Assembly (NCBI RefSeq): GCF_009674565.1
Contig: NZ_WKJL01000011.1
Coordinates: 1 to 64,000, forward strand
Length of the DNA: 64,000 nucleotides
Reading direction: 5' to 3'
Origin: Duganella aquatilis
Lineage (GTDB): Bacteria > Pseudomonadota > Gammaproteobacteria > Burkholderiales > Burkholderiaceae_D
Shown here in pieces: positions 8,325 through 17,662 of this stretch. Below the pieces are notes generated by a model. That model saw nothing but the letters and a program-made list of their open reading frames with translations, ran no database searches and was not told where the DNA came from. Position 1 is the first letter of the stretch. Each line of letters opens with the position of its first letter. Position numbers and translations under genes: made by a program.

Positions 8325-9182
8325 ATGGGCCGCAACCTGACCGCCTGGCTGTTCCTCGCGCCCGCGCTGGCGCTGCTGGCCGTGTTCTCGTTCTGGCCCG
8401 TGGCCTTCGGCTCGCTGCTGGCCCTCACCGATTACAGCCTGATACGCGAAACGCACTGGGTCGGCCTGGACAACTTCCGCTACATCTTCGACAACGAGAT
8501 GTTCACCACCGGCCTGAAAAACTCGCTGCTGTTCCTGCTGATGGTGCCCTTCGTTCAGATCGGCGCCCTGAGCCTCGCGGTCCTGGTCAACAACCAGCTG
8601 CCCGGCATCCGCTACTTCCGCGCCGCCTTCTACGTGCCGGTGGTGACCACGGTGTCGGTGGTCGGCATCATGTGGGGCTTCATGTTCCACGAACAGGGCA
8701 CGCTGAACTACGTGCTGCAAACGCTGCAACTGGTGAACGCGCCCGTGGGCTGGCTGTCCAACGACACCATCGCGCTGTTCGCGATCATGTTCGTCACGCT
8801 GTGGCGCGGCCTGGGATGGTATATGGTGATGTACCTGGCCGCGCTGCAGGCCGTGCCCGCCGACATGCAGGAAGCCGCCATCCTCGACGGCGCCAACCGC
8901 TGGCAGCGATTCTGGAAAATCACTGTGCCGATGCTGCGCCCGACCATCATGATCTGCTCCGTGCTGTCGGTGCTGGCCGCACTAAAGGCCTACCAGGAAG
9001 TGGACGTGCTGACGCAGGGTGGCCCGATGAACTCCACCTTCACCGGCCTGTATTATGCCTACGACCAGGGCCTCAAGCACCTCAAGCTGCCGCGCGCACT
9101 GGCCGCCAGCTTCGTCGTCTCCATCTTCTGCGTCGGCATCGCCCTGCTGTGCCTGCGCTACATCAGGCCGAAACACCGATGA
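8325..9182 (+). CDS. Sugar ABC transporter permease 1 (MalF/UgpA type)
   Basis: Integral membrane protein of 285 aa with about six transmembrane helices and the cytoplasmic EAA loop EAAILDGANRWQRFWKIT, which contacts the ATPase. It forms a heterodimer with the next gene product in the inner membrane. GGAG precedes the ATG, only 1 nt after the binding-protein stop; its stop overlaps the next start (ATGA). The cognate ATPase is probably encoded at 12800-13930. Confidence 0.9.
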   Translation: MGRNLTAWLFLAPALALLAVFSFWPVAFGSLLALTDYSLIRETHWVGLDNFRYIFDNEMFTTGLKNSLLFLLMVPFVQIGALSLAVLVNNQLPGIRYFRAAFYVPVVTTVSVVGIMWGFMFHEQGTLNYVLQTLQLVNAPVGWLSNDTIALFAIMFVTLWRGLGWYMVMYLAALQAVPADMQEAAILDGANRWQRFWKITVPMLRPTIMICSVLSVLAALKAYQEVDVLTQGGPMNSTFTGLYYAYDQGLKHLKLPRALAASFVVSIFCVGIALLCLRYIRPKHR

Positions 9183-9982
9183 AGACCGTCAGCCACTACC
9201 TGCTGCTGTGCGTGATCGCCATCGTCTGCGTGTTCCCGTTCTGGTGGACGCTGGTCACCGCGCTGTCCACCGAAGGGAATATCTTCGCCTACCCGCCGAC
9301 CTTCTGGCCGCAGGAGCCGTCGCTGGCCAACTTCATCGAAGTGTTCAACACCATTCCGATCTGGTCCTTCTTCCGCAATTCGGTATTCATCGCGCTGTGC
9401 ACCGTGTTCTGGAAACTGGTGCTGTGCTCCGCCGCCGCGTATCCGCTGGCGCGCATGCAGTTCAAGGGCCGCAAGCTGGTGTTCGGCCTGATACTGGCGA
9501 CGCTGGTGCTGCCGTCGGAAGTCAACTTCCTGGTCAACTTCATCACCGTCACGAAACTCAGCCTGGTCGACACCTACGCCGGCGTGATCCTGCCCAACGT
9601 GGTCAACGCGGTCGCCATCCTGCTGCTCAAACAGGCGTTCGAGGAAGTCCCGCAGGACCTGATCGACGCCGCCCGCGTGGACGGCGCGTCGGAATGGATC
9701 ATCTTCAGCAAAATCGTGCTGCCGCTGATCGCCCCATGGCTGGCCACAGTCGGCATACTGACGGCGGTGGAAGCCTGGAACGAATACATCTGGCCCTCGA
9801 TCGTCATGAGCAAGCCGGATGAATTCCCGCTGTCGGTGGGTGTGCTGTATTTGCGCGGCACCTTCGGCAGCAGCACGCGCGTGATTGCCGCCGGCACCGT
9901 GCTCACCATCCTGCCCACGCTGGCAGCCTTCTTATTTACTCAACGATTCTTCATGCGCGGCATGGACGGAGCAGTGAAATGA
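9179..9982 (+). CDS. Sugar ABC transporter permease 2 (MalG/UgpE type)
   Basis: 267-aa inner-membrane protein with about six helices. The EAA loop is DAARVDGASEWIIFSKIVLP and the C-terminus ends FFMRGMDGAVK, as is common in MalG-like permeases. Start at 9179 overlaps the previous stop by ATGA; the frame is open much further upstream, but that part overlaps permease 1 and is not coding. The stop overlaps the GH3 gene (ATGA), tying transport and hydrolysis together in translation. Confidence 0.9.
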   Translation: MKTVSHYLLLCVIAIVCVFPFWWTLVTALSTEGNIFAYPPTFWPQEPSLANFIEVFNTIPIWSFFRNSVFIALCTVFWKLVLCSAAAYPLARMQFKGRKLVFGLILATLVLPSEVNFLVNFITVTKLSLVDTYAGVILPNVVNAVAILLLKQAFEEVPQDLIDAARVDGASEWIIFSKIVLPLIAPWLATVGILTAVEAWNEYIWPSIVMSKPDEFPLSVGVLYLRGTFGSSTRVIAAGTVLTILPTLAAFLFTQRFFMRGMDGAVK

Positions 9983-11481
9983 CAACTCAAAACGAATTTA
10001 AAAAAATCGCCGGCCAACTTATCATGATCCGCTTCCCCGGCACCGTGCTGGATGCGGCCACCGCTGAATTCCTAAAAGCGAACAGCATCCGCGCCGTCTG
10101 CCTGTTCCGTGGGAACATGACCGATTCCGAACAGCTGGCCAAGCTGACCGCCGACCTGCGCGCCGTCATGGGCCCGGATTCGCTGATCGGCATCGACCAG
10201 GAAGGCGGCGCCGTGGTGCGCTCCACCTGGGTGCCGGCGCCGCCGGCCGCCATGGGCCTGGGCGCCGCCAACGACACCGACCTGGCCTACCGCACAGGAG
10301 CCGCCGTCGCGCGCGCCGTCAAAGCGCTGGGCTTCAACTGGAACTTCGCGCCGGTGCTGGACCTGAACAACAATCCGCACAACCCCGTCATCGCCGAGCG
10401 CTCCTTCGGCGCCGAACCGCAGCGCGCCGCCGAACTGGCGATGGCGTGGATGGCCGGCAGCCATGCCGAAGGCGTGGCCTGCTGCGTCAAGCACTTCCCC
10501 GGCCACGGCGACACCAACGTCGATTCGCACCGCGACCTGCCGACCGTGAACAAGCCGGTGGAGGAACTGAACCGCCTGGAACTGGCGCCGTTCCGCATCG
10601 CCTCCGGCGCCGCCCCGGCCATGATGACCGCGCACATCGTCTACCCGACGCTGGACGCCGACAATCCAGCCACCATGTCGCGCCGCATCCTCACCGGCCT
10701 GCTGCGCGATGAATGGCAATACAAGGGCGTGCTCATCACCGACGGCATGGACATGCACGCCATCGCCGGCCGTTACGGCGTCGGCAACGCCGCCGTGCGC
10801 GCGCTGACCGCCGGCGCCGACATGGTCATGGCGCTGGGCACCACCGAAACGCAGGAAGAAACCCTGAACGCCATCGCGGCCGCCCTCGCATCGGGCGAAC
10901 TGTCGCAACAGGAGGTGCAGACGCGCCTGGACCGCCTGGCCGCGCTGGCCCGCGCCTACCCATGCAAGCCGCGCTCCTACAAGGAAGATGCGGCCGACCG
11001 CGAGATCATGGCCGAAGGCTGGCGCCGCAGCCTGACCGCGTATGCTGGCCCGTCCGGCGCGCCGCAGCGCCCTGCCGCCGGCGCCAAGGTGCGCCTGGTC
11101 GCGCGCCAGGACGTGGTCAGCGACGGCGTCTCCGAAGCCGGCGTGCCGGCCGGCGTGGTGGCCGACTCGCTGCGCAAGCTGTACGACGTCGAACTGGTCA
11201 CCTTCGCCGACGCCGACACCTTCGACTGGAACGCGCTGCCGCAGGATGGCCGTTTCACCATACTGGCCTCCACCTCGCGCCTGCGCTACGGCGAGCACGC
11301 GCGCGGCAGCTGGCGCCCGGACCTGCACCTGGCGCTGTGGAATCCCTACCAGGCGCTGGACATCCAGGCGCCCGCGCTGATGACCTACGGCTTCGCCAAG
11401 CCGGCGCTGGACGCCATCAACGGCTGGCTGTCCGGCGAACTGCAAGCCACCGGCAACGCACCGGTGCCAGGTTTTAAATAA
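9979..11481 (+). CDS. Cytoplasmic GH3 beta-N-acetylhexosaminidase (NagZ-like)
   Basis: Removes terminal beta-GlcNAc. The NagZ-type active-site loop is visible: KHFPGHGDT (171-179) with Asp-Ser-His (182-184) supplying the His-Asp dyad of NagZ enzymes, and the nucleophile Asp255 in LITDGMDM. No signal peptide, so it acts inside the cell on imported chito-oligosaccharides, or on muropeptides as NagZ does. The catalytic domain ends near residue 340; about 160 further residues form a C-terminal domain absent from short NagZ (about 340 aa). GGAG before the ATG; ATGA overlap with permease 2. Confidence 0.85.
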   Translation: MTTQNEFKKIAGQLIMIRFPGTVLDAATAEFLKANSIRAVCLFRGNMTDSEQLAKLTADLRAVMGPDSLIGIDQEGGAVVRSTWVPAPPAAMGLGAANDTDLAYRTGAAVARAVKALGFNWNFAPVLDLNNNPHNPVIAERSFGAEPQRAAELAMAWMAGSHAEGVACCVKHFPGHGDTNVDSHRDLPTVNKPVEELNRLELAPFRIASGAAPAMMTAHIVYPTLDADNPATMSRRILTGLLRDEWQYKGVLITDGMDMHAIAGRYGVGNAAVRALTAGADMVMALGTTETQEETLNAIAAALASGELSQQEVQTRLDRLAALARAYPCKPRSYKEDAADREIMAEGWRRSLTAYAGPSGAPQRPAAGAKVRLVARQDVVSDGVSEAGVPAGVVADSLRKLYDVELVTFADADTFDWNALPQDGRFTILASTSRLRYGEHARGSWRPDLHLALWNPYQALDIQAPALMTYGFAKPALDAINGWLSGELQATGNAPVPGFK

Positions 11482-11502
11482 AAACGACAACGAGACTTCA
11501 CA

Positions 11503-12795
11503 ATGACCGACACCATCCGCAATCCCAAGCTGTGGGTTCCCAGCCTGTACCTCGCGCAAGGCCTGCCCTTCTTCGCCGTGGCCATCGTGGCCAACCAGAT
11601 GTTGAAGAGCATGGGCGTGCCGAACGACGAGTTGAATCACTGGACCGGCTTGATCGGCTTCGCCTGGGTGTTCAAGCCGTTGTGGAGTCCCTTCCTGGAA
11701 CTGGCGCCGAGCAAAAAGCTGGTGGTGACCTTCTTCCAGATCTTCGGCGGCTTCTGCCTCGGCGGCGTCGCGCTGGCGCTGCAGGCGCCGTTCTGGTTCG
11801 CCGCCAGCATGGCGATGCTGGCCCTGGTCGGCATCTCCGCCGCCACCCACGACATCGCGTGCGACGGCTTGTACATCACCAGCCTCGATGAAAAAGGCCA
11901 GGCCACCTACGCCGGCTGGACCGGCACCTTCTTCAACGCCGCCAAATTCTTCACCACCGGCGCGCTGCTGCTGCTGGCCGGCCATTTCGAGAAGACCATC
12001 GGCGTGGTGCCGGCATGGACCATCTGCTTCTGCATCCTCGGCGCGATGATGATCGCGCTGGGCATATACAACAGCTGGGCGCTGCCGCTGGCCCGCAACA
12101 CCGTCAGCGAAGACACCAACGCCGCCGCCATCGCCCGCACGCTGTGGGAAGTGATCATTGAATTCTTCAGGAAGCCCGGCATCTGGGTCTCGATCGTCTT
12201 CATCATCCTGTTCCGCGCCGGCGAAGCGCAGGTGCAGTCCATCGGCCCGCTGTTCCTGCGCGAAGCGCGCAGCCTCGGCGGCCTGGGACTGACCACCGCC
12301 GAAGTGGGCGCCGTGTACGGCACCGTCGGCACCGTGGCCTTCCTGGTCGGCTCCATCGCCGGCGGCTACTTCACTTCGTGGTTAAGCCTCAAGCGCGCCA
12401 TCCTGTGGCTGATCCTGGCGGTCAACCTGCCGAACGTGGCGTTCTACCTGCTGTCCTACTTCCAGCCGACCGAACTGTCCATCATCGCCACCGCGTTGAG
12501 CGTCGAGATGTTCGGCTACGGCTTCGGCTTCGTCGGCCTGATCCTGTACATGATGCAGGTGGTCGCGCCGGGCAAATACCAGACCGCGCACTACGCCTTC
12601 GCCACCGGCATCATGCAGCTGGGCTTTGTGATCTTCAAGCTGTTCAGCGGCGACATCCAGATCGCGCTGGGCTACCAGCATTTCTTCATCTGGGTGATGG
12701 TGTGCGCGATTCCGGTCGCCGTGCTGTCGCAGGTGATCCCAATGGCCGCGCGTCCGCAGCCCCAGGCCGCGCCGGCCGAAGGACAGGTGGTCTAA
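11503..12795 (+). CDS. AmpG-like MFS transporter
   Basis: 430-aa major facilitator protein with about 12 helices. [12 protein letters not shown] at the N-terminus and [12 protein letters not shown] in the middle resemble AmpG, the importer of GlcNAc-anhydro-MurNAc muropeptides; other clusters use related MFS proteins for chitobiose or GlcNAc. It lies between the GH3 enzyme and the ABC ATPase in the same operon, 21 nt after the first. The substrate is either an amino-sugar disaccharide or muropeptide; position favours chitin-derived sugar (inference). Confidence 0.78.
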   Translation: MTDTIRNPKLWVPSLYLAQGLPFFAVAIVANQMLKSMGVPNDELNHWTGLIGFAWVFKPLWSPFLELAPSKKLVVTFFQIFGGFCLGGVALALQAPFWFAASMAMLALVGISAATHDIACDGLYITSLDEKGQATYAGWTGTFFNAAKFFTTGALLLLAGHFEKTIGVVPAWTICFCILGAMMIALGIYNSWALPLARNTVSEDTNAAAIARTLWEVIIEFFRKPGIWVSIVFIILFRAGEAQVQSIGPLFLREARSLGGLGLTTAEVGAVYGTVGTVAFLVGSIAGGYFTSWLSLKRAILWLILAVNLPNVAFYLLSYFQPTELSIIATALSVEMFGYGFGFVGLILYMMQVVAPGKYQTAHYAFATGIMQLGFVIFKLFSGDIQIALGYQHFFIWVMVCAIPVAVLSQVIPMAARPQPQAAPAEGQVV

Positions 12796-12799
12796 GCAC

Positions 12800-13930
12800 A
12801 TGGCCAGTGTCAGTCTCAAGAACATCGTCAAGCATTACGACAAAACGCCCGTCATCCACGGCATCGACCTGGATATCGCCGATGGCGAATTCATGGTCTT
12901 TGTCGGCCCCTCGGGCTGCGGCAAGTCCACCCTGCTGCGCATGATCGCCGGCCTGGAAACCATCAGCGAAGGCACGCTGCACATCGGCGGCACGCTGGCC
13001 AACGACATCGCGCCGGCGCGGCGCAAGCTGGCCATGGTGTTCCAGTCCTATGCGCTGTACCCGCACATGACGGTGTACGAAAACATGGCCTTCGCCCTCA
13101 AGCTGGCCGGCCACAAACCGGCCGAGGTGCAGGCCGCGGTCGAACGCGCCGCCGGCATCCTGCAGATCGCCCCGCTGCTCAAGCGCAAACCGAAGGAGCT
13201 GTCCGGCGGCCAGCGCCAGCGCGTCGCCATCGGCCGCGCCATCGTTCGCAAGCCGGAAGTATTCCTGTTCGACGAACCGCTGTCCAACCTCGACGCCAGC
13301 CTGCGCGTGCAGATGCGCGTGGAAATCAGCCGCCTGCACAGCGAACTGAAAACCACCATGATCTACGTCACCCACGATCAGGTGGAGGCGATGACGCTGG
13401 GCCAGCGCATTGTGGTCTTCAACGGCGGCCGCATCGAGCAGGTGGGCACGCCGCATGAGCTGTACAACGCACCGGCCAACCTGTTCGTGGCCGGCTTCCT
13501 CGGCACGCCGAAGATGAATTTCATTCCCGGCGAAGTGGTCGCGGTGGACGCAGCGCGCGTCACGGTGCGGCTGCCCGGCGGCGCCCTGGTCGGCGTCGAG
13601 TCGGCCACCGGCGCCCAACAGGGCGACCAGGTCACGCTTGGCGTGCGTGCGGAACACCTGTCGCTCGCTGCACCGCAGCACGCCGAGAATGTCATCGATG
13701 TCGGCATCGGTCACGTCGAATACCTGGGCGACCTGTCGATCGTCTACACCACCTTGGCCGGCGTGCCGGACATGATCGCCGTGAAGCTGCCGGCCGAAGC
13801 GGCGCCGCTGCACGCTGGCGCAAGCGCGCGCCTGCACCTGCCGCCGTCACGTTGCCAGCTGTTTAACAGCGCAGGCCGGGCCTTGCACCGCAACACGGTT
13901 GAATTCGGAAATCCCGCCGGTTTTGTGTAA
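12800..13930 (+). CDS. Sugar ABC transporter ATPase (MsmX/UgpC/MalK type)
   Basis: 376-aa ATPase with Walker [10 protein letters not shown] (36-44), signature LSGGQRQR (134-141), Walker B VFLFDEP (154-160), switch His192 in YVTHDQ, and a C-terminal TOBE/MalK-like regulatory domain from about residue 240. It energises the permeases encoded 3-4 kb upstream, the only permease pair in the operon. Start 4 nt after the MFS stop, with AGGTGG upstream. MsmX-type ATPases can serve several transporters. Last gene of the operon. Confidence 0.92.
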   Translation: MASVSLKNIVKHYDKTPVIHGIDLDIADGEFMVFVGPSGCGKSTLLRMIAGLETISEGTLHIGGTLANDIAPARRKLAMVFQSYALYPHMTVYENMAFALKLAGHKPAEVQAAVERAAGILQIAPLLKRKPKELSGGQRQRVAIGRAIVRKPEVFLFDEPLSNLDASLRVQMRVEISRLHSELKTTMIYVTHDQVEAMTLGQRIVVFNGGRIEQVGTPHELYNAPANLFVAGFLGTPKMNFIPGEVVAVDAARVTVRLPGGALVGVESATGAQQGDQVTLGVRAEHLSLAAPQHAENVIDVGIGHVEYLGDLSIVYTTLAGVPDMIAVKLPAEAAPLHAGASARLHLPPSRCQLFNSAGRALHRNTVEFGNPAGFV

Positions 13931-13975
13931 CAATACGCGGGTTTACATTCCCCCTAGTTTGATTGAAGGATAACC

Positions 13976-15283
13976 ATGTCCCACTCCCGTCTTGCTCGTA
14001 TTAGTCTGCTGCTGGCCGCCATCGGCCTGAACGCCGCGCCTGCCATCATGGGCATGGCCCCTGTCCACGCCGCGGAAGAAAAGAAAGCGCCGGAACCACC
14101 GAAAGACGTTGTCCGCCCTGAGATCTATAAACTGATCGAACCAGCACAGACCAAGCCTCTGCTGGAAGCCAAGAACTACACCGAATTCCAGAGCCGCATC
14201 GACCAGGCCGCCGCCATGCCGAACATCACCCCGTACGAAGAATTCGTGCTGAACCAGATGCGCGTGCAACTGGGCCAGGCCTCGGGCAACAACGAGATGA
14301 CCGTCAAGGGCCTGCAAGCGATGGTGGAGTCGGGCCGTCTGAAGCCGGAAGACAAACTGCGCTTCATCGACGCCATCGCCACCACCTACTACAGCGGCAT
14401 GAAGGACTTCGACAACGCCATCAAATGGTTCGACCGTTACGGCGCCGAGTCGGGCGACAAGGTCAAGGAACGCCAGTTCATCATCCGCTCGTACTTCCTG
14501 AAAAACGACTTCGAGACCACCAAGGTCGAAGTGCTGAAGGATATCGACGCCGCCAAGAAGGCCGGCACCGTGCCGCCGAAGGACACCCTGAACCTGCTGG
14601 GTAACGTCGGCATCAAGACCAAGGACACCGCGCTGTACCTGCAGGCCGTGGAAGAGCTGACGCGCTACTACCCGACCGAAGACTACTGGAACGACCTGCT
14701 GAACCGCACCCGCGGCAAGAAGACCTACAACAACCGCCTGGACCTGGACCTGGTGCGCCTGAAAGCCGTGGTGGTGCCGTCGAAGATGGAACCAGAAGAC
14801 TACGCGGAACAGGCCGAACTGGCCGTGCTGGGCGGCTTCTTTACCGAAGCGAAGATCGCGATGGACAAGGGCTACCCAGGCGCCATCCCTGCCGGCAAGG
14901 ACAAGGCCGCGCTGGAAAAAATCAAGGCCAGCGCCAACAAGGGCGCGGCTGACGATGCGAAAAACATCGACAGCGGCATCGCTGCGGCACAGAAGTCGAA
15001 AGACGGCGTCGGCCTGGTCAACCTGGGCTACAACTACGTCACCCTGGGCCAGTTCGACAAAGGTATCGACCTGATGAAGCAAGGTATCGCCAAAGGCGTA
15101 TCGAAGAATCCTGAAGACGCCAAGCTGCGCCTGGGCTACGCCCTGGCCATGGCCGGCAAGAAGGATGAATCGGTTGAAGTGCTGAAGCCACTGACCGCCG
15201 GCGCCGATCCGCGCGCCGACCTGGCCCGCTACTGGATCATGTACGAAACCGGTCCGAAAATCGGCGCCGCCGAAGCGAAGTAA
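13976..15283 (+). CDS. Exported repeat-type (TPR-like) protein, unknown function
   Basis: 435 aa with a signal peptide ending VHA before AEEKKAPEPP. The rest is helical; segments such as VGLVNLGYNYVTLGQFDKGIDLMKQG and AKLRLGYALAMAGKKDESVEVLK look like tetratricopeptide repeats near the C-terminus. Good ribosome site (GAAGGATAACC). By eye it uses more T-ending and AAG codons than the operon before it, which may mean high expression. It lies 45 nt after the ABC ATPase, so it may be co-transcribed. A periplasmic scaffold role is only a guess. Confidence 0.7.
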   Translation: MSHSRLARISLLLAAIGLNAAPAIMGMAPVHAAEEKKAPEPPKDVVRPEIYKLIEPAQTKPLLEAKNYTEFQSRIDQAAAMPNITPYEEFVLNQMRVQLGQASGNNEMTVKGLQAMVESGRLKPEDKLRFIDAIATTYYSGMKDFDNAIKWFDRYGAESGDKVKERQFIIRSYFLKNDFETTKVEVLKDIDAAKKAGTVPPKDTLNLLGNVGIKTKDTALYLQAVEELTRYYPTEDYWNDLLNRTRGKKTYNNRLDLDLVRLKAVVVPSKMEPEDYAEQAELAVLGGFFTEAKIAMDKGYPGAIPAGKDKAALEKIKASANKGAADDAKNIDSGIAAAQKSKDGVGLVNLGYNYVTLGQFDKGIDLMKQGIAKGVSKNPEDAKLRLGYALAMAGKKDESVEVLKPLTAGADPRADLARYWIMYETGPKIGAAEAK

Positions 15284-15293
15284 TTCGTCTCAC

Positions 15294-15317
15294 TCCGGCG
15301 GCGGCCACGCCGCCGGA
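15294..15317. terminator. Hairpin between convergent genes
   Basis: Perfect 10-bp inverted repeat TCCGGCGGCG / CGCCGCCGGA around GCCA, placed between the stop of the exported repeat protein and the 3' end of the chitinase gene. No T-run follows on either strand, so any termination here would be weak or Rho-assisted. Position between two convergent genes is the main argument. Confidence 0.5.
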
Positions 15318-15332
15318 CTGCACTACCGAAGC

Positions 15333-16547
15333 TCACTGCCGGAGCGACTCCGACAGCGTATTCAAAAGCCGGTGCTCGCCATCGGCGCTCAACTCCCAGA
15401 ACATCGCACCGCGCAGCCCTTGCTGCCTGATATAGCGGGCCTTCTCCTTCAGCGATGCCGGATCTTCATACGTGATCCACACCTGTTCCCTGGCGTTGTA
15501 CATATACGGCACGCGCGCCGAGGCATTCCAGTACCGCTTGTAGCCTGCGCCACGCTGCAGCAGCTGGCCGTAGCCATATGAATTGCCGCCGTTGATCCCG
15601 TCCGTCACGCCGCCGCTGCACGCCTGGTACTGGCCGTCGCCATCCGGTCCCGGCGCACAGCCCTTCCAGCCGTAGCCATAGAACGGCACGCCCAGCACCA
15701 GCTTGTCCGCCGCCACGCCGGCGCCCAGGTAGCGCTCCACCGAGCGCGATGCGTAAAAACCGTTGGCCGTCACCGGATCTTTGGGATCGGCGAACAGCGC
15801 GGCGTGGTGGCCGGTGTTTTTTTCCCATGGCATGTGATAGTCGTAGGCCATGATGTTGATCCAGTCCAGGCTTTGCGCCAGCTCCTTCACCCACGCGCCG
15901 TCGCCGACGTAGTTGCCGTTGCCGCCGGCGGCGATGGTGATGCTGTAATGCCGGCCGTCCTGCCTGCCCGCCGCATCGAAGGCCGCGCGCAGCTCGCGCG
16001 CCAGCACGATGAAGTTCTGCCTGTCCTCCGGCCGCGCGCACACTTCGCCCGCCGCGCAAGGCACGCCGGCCTCGCCGGGATATTCCCAATCGAGATCGAT
16101 GCCATCCAGCCCGTAGCGGCGCATGGCCGCCAGCGACGAGGCGATGAAGCTGGTGCGCGCCGGCGCGGACGCCGCCACGTCGGAGAAGCGGTTCGACCAG
16201 TTCCAGCCGCCGACCGAGATCACCACCTTGAATTGCGGATGCGCCTTCTTCAACGCCACCAGCGCGCGCAGGTTGGCGCCGTCCTCCGCCTCGTTGCGCC
16301 AGGCCAGCGCGCCGTTCTGCGGCGCCTGGCACGGCGCCACGTCGTTCACCGACGGATCGGAATTACCGTGCCTGCCATCCCAGCATATATCGACGAAGGC
16401 ATACAGCGCCATGGTCAGTTTGCCGGCATCGACTTTCGATACAGGGAAGGATTCATGCTTCCAGCCGGGATAGTAGCCGACGACTTCCGATGCCCCGGCC
16501 TGCAATGCCGCCGCCAGCGCAGCGGCGAGTAGGAGATTAGCTTGCAT
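15333..16547 (-). CDS. Secreted GH18 chitinase
   Basis: Endochitinase that cuts chitin with substrate assistance. The catalytic motif DGIDLDWE is at residues 148-155 with acid Glu155; SVGGWNWS (111-118) is the second conserved GH18 strand, and WINIMAYDYHMPW and FWELSADG complete the barrel. Signal peptide MQANLLLAAALAAALQAGAS. 404 aa, one catalytic domain, no carbohydrate-binding module seen. Its start overlaps the 3' end of the GntR2 gene by 11 nt, so the two are co-transcribed and the enzyme falls under the control of the box at 17330. It makes the oligosaccharides handled by the rest of the locus. Confidence 0.93.
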   Translation of the reverse strand: MQANLLLAAALAAALQAGASEVVGYYPGWKHESFPVSKVDAGKLTMALYAFVDICWDGRHGNSDPSVNDVAPCQAPQNGALAWRNEAEDGANLRALVALKKAHPQFKVVISVGGWNWSNRFSDVAASAPARTSFIASSLAAMRRYGLDGIDLDWEYPGEAGVPCAAGEVCARPEDRQNFIVLARELRAAFDAAGRQDGRHYSITIAAGGNGNYVGDGAWVKELAQSLDWINIMAYDYHMPWEKNTGHHAALFADPKDPVTANGFYASRSVERYLGAGVAADKLVLGVPFYGYGWKGCAPGPDGDGQYQACSGGVTDGINGGNSYGYGQLLQRGAGYKRYWNASARVPYMYNAREQVWITYEDPASLKEKARYIRQQGLRGAMFWELSADGEHRLLNTLSESLRQ

Positions 16548-17292
16548 TCAGTTCCGCCACAAAGTCATACATATCGCCACGGAAGTAGGAGCGGCAGAAT
16601 TCCACCGCGCGTCCGTCGCGCAAAAAGCCCAGGCGTTCCACCGCCAGGCCGGCATCGCCCTCCTTCGCCTGCAACAGGGTGGCCTGCTCGGCGTTCAGCA
16701 GCAACGCCGACAGCCGCTGCAAGGCGCGCACCGGCCGGTTGCCCGAGCGTTCCAGCGCGTCGTACATGGAGACGTCCACCGCGTCCAGCGACGGCAGGCA
16801 GGAGGCGACGATGGTCGCATATTCAAGACACATCGGCACATCGTCCGCATAGCGCATGCGGTTGAAGCGGTACACCTTGGAGCCGGGACTGAGTCGCAGC
16901 CGCATCGCCTCGTCCGGCGTCACCGTGCCTTCCGAACGCTTGAGCCACACGCTGCGCGGCGTGCGGCCGCGTGCGCGCATGTCCTCGGAAAAGGAGGTCA
17001 GCTTGGCGAAGTTCTTTTCGATGCGGGTGTTGATGAAGTTGCCGGAGCCGGGCCGGCGTATCAGCACGCCCTCGCCGACCAGGCCATCGATGGCCTTGCG
17101 CACCGTGATGCGCGAGATGTCGAGATCGGCGGCAAGCTGGCGTTCGGCCGGCAAAGCGTCCTCGGGCTTGAGAAGATGCTGGTCTATCGCGGAACGCAGC
17201 GCGCGCTGCAGACGTTGATACAGGGGCAGGTTACTGGTCTCATTGAGGTGCTGTCGAATGTGTACCAGTGGGGTCATTTTGTCGCTGTTCAT
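16537..17292 (-). CDS. GntR/HutC-family regulator with UTRA domain (GntR2)
   Basis: Winged-helix DNA-binding domain (ALPAERQLAADLDISRITVRKAIDGL) and UTRA domain from LTSFSEDMRARG. It aligns along its whole length with the operon regulator at 4208-4942. Start set at the ATG at 17292; the open frame runs to 17337, but that would begin inside the tandem operator. GAGAGGA lies upstream at a somewhat long distance, and in-frame TTG or GTG codons just before are alternatives. It heads an operon with the chitinase. Likely binds the tandem TGGTA boxes and responds to an amino-sugar phosphate (inference). Confidence 0.85.
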   Translation of the reverse strand: MNSDKMTPLVHIRQHLNETSNLPLYQRLQRALRSAIDQHLLKPEDALPAERQLAADLDISRITVRKAIDGLVGEGVLIRRPGSGNFINTRIEKNFAKLTSFSEDMRARGRTPRSVWLKRSEGTVTPDEAMRLRLSPGSKVYRFNRMRYADDVPMCLEYATIVASCLPSLDAVDVSMYDALERSGNRPVRALQRLSALLLNAEQATLLQAKEGDAGLAVERLGFLRDGRAVEFCRSYFRGDMYDFVAELNAS

Positions 17293-17329
17293 CACGATCA
17301 AGACATCCTCTCTGTAATTGTTCGACGAT

Positions 17330-17347
17330 AATACCAAAAAAATACCA
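17330..17347 (-). promoter_or_regulatory. Tandem TGGTATT operator before gntR2-chitinase
   Basis: AATACCA-AAAA-AATACCA: two identical heptamers (TGGTATT on the minus strand) with a 4-nt spacer and 11-nt period, the cleanest of the three boxes in the locus. It lies 38 nt upstream of the GntR2 start, so the gntR2-chitinase pair is the likely target, with possible reach to the divergent TonB receptor gene. Confidence 0.7.
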
Positions 17348-17501
17348 GCGGATATTCAGCCGCCCCTCCGCCACCTTCAAATATTTTCATCTGATTCGCA
17401 TAACGCCTTTAGGTAAAGGCTTTATCGCTGTTGCGTTCCCGCACAAACGCTTTCCATACCACCCACCATCCGGTCTTATGCCGTTGCTGAAAGGATACTT
17501 T

Positions 17502-17514
17502 GTATGCTGCATAC
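17502..17514. promoter_or_regulatory. Palindrome in the gntR2/TonB-receptor intergenic region
   Basis: Perfect dyad GTATGC-T-GCATAC, 26 nt before the third tandem box. The 370-nt region between the GntR2 and TonB receptor genes is AT-rich with little else. It could bind a second regulator or be chance; it is too short to decide. Confidence 0.3.
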
Positions 17515-17539
17515 AACATAACAAAAAAGAATTTTAAAG

Positions 17540-17557
17540 TGGTAGTGATCTGGTATG
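17540..17557 (+). promoter_or_regulatory. Tandem TGGTA operator before the TonB receptor gene
   Basis: TGGTAGT-GATC-TGGTATG: both TGGTA cores are intact with 11-nt period, here in the forward orientation, 106 nt before the receptor start. It matches the boxes at 3243 and 17330 in spacing but is less perfect in the last two positions of each half. Confidence 0.6.
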
Positions 17558-17662
17558 CAAACGCAGGTATATTGGCGTTGGATTGGTTTTGAACGTGATT
17601 TAGAAAAGAAGACACATCAACAATCGGTTGGCTCGGCGGAGCCTTCATCAACGGGAGGGAAC

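Noticed and set aside
8672..9178. N-terminal extension of permease 2
   Set aside because: Overlaps permease 1 in another frame; the ATG at 9179 with ATGA overlap gives normal length.
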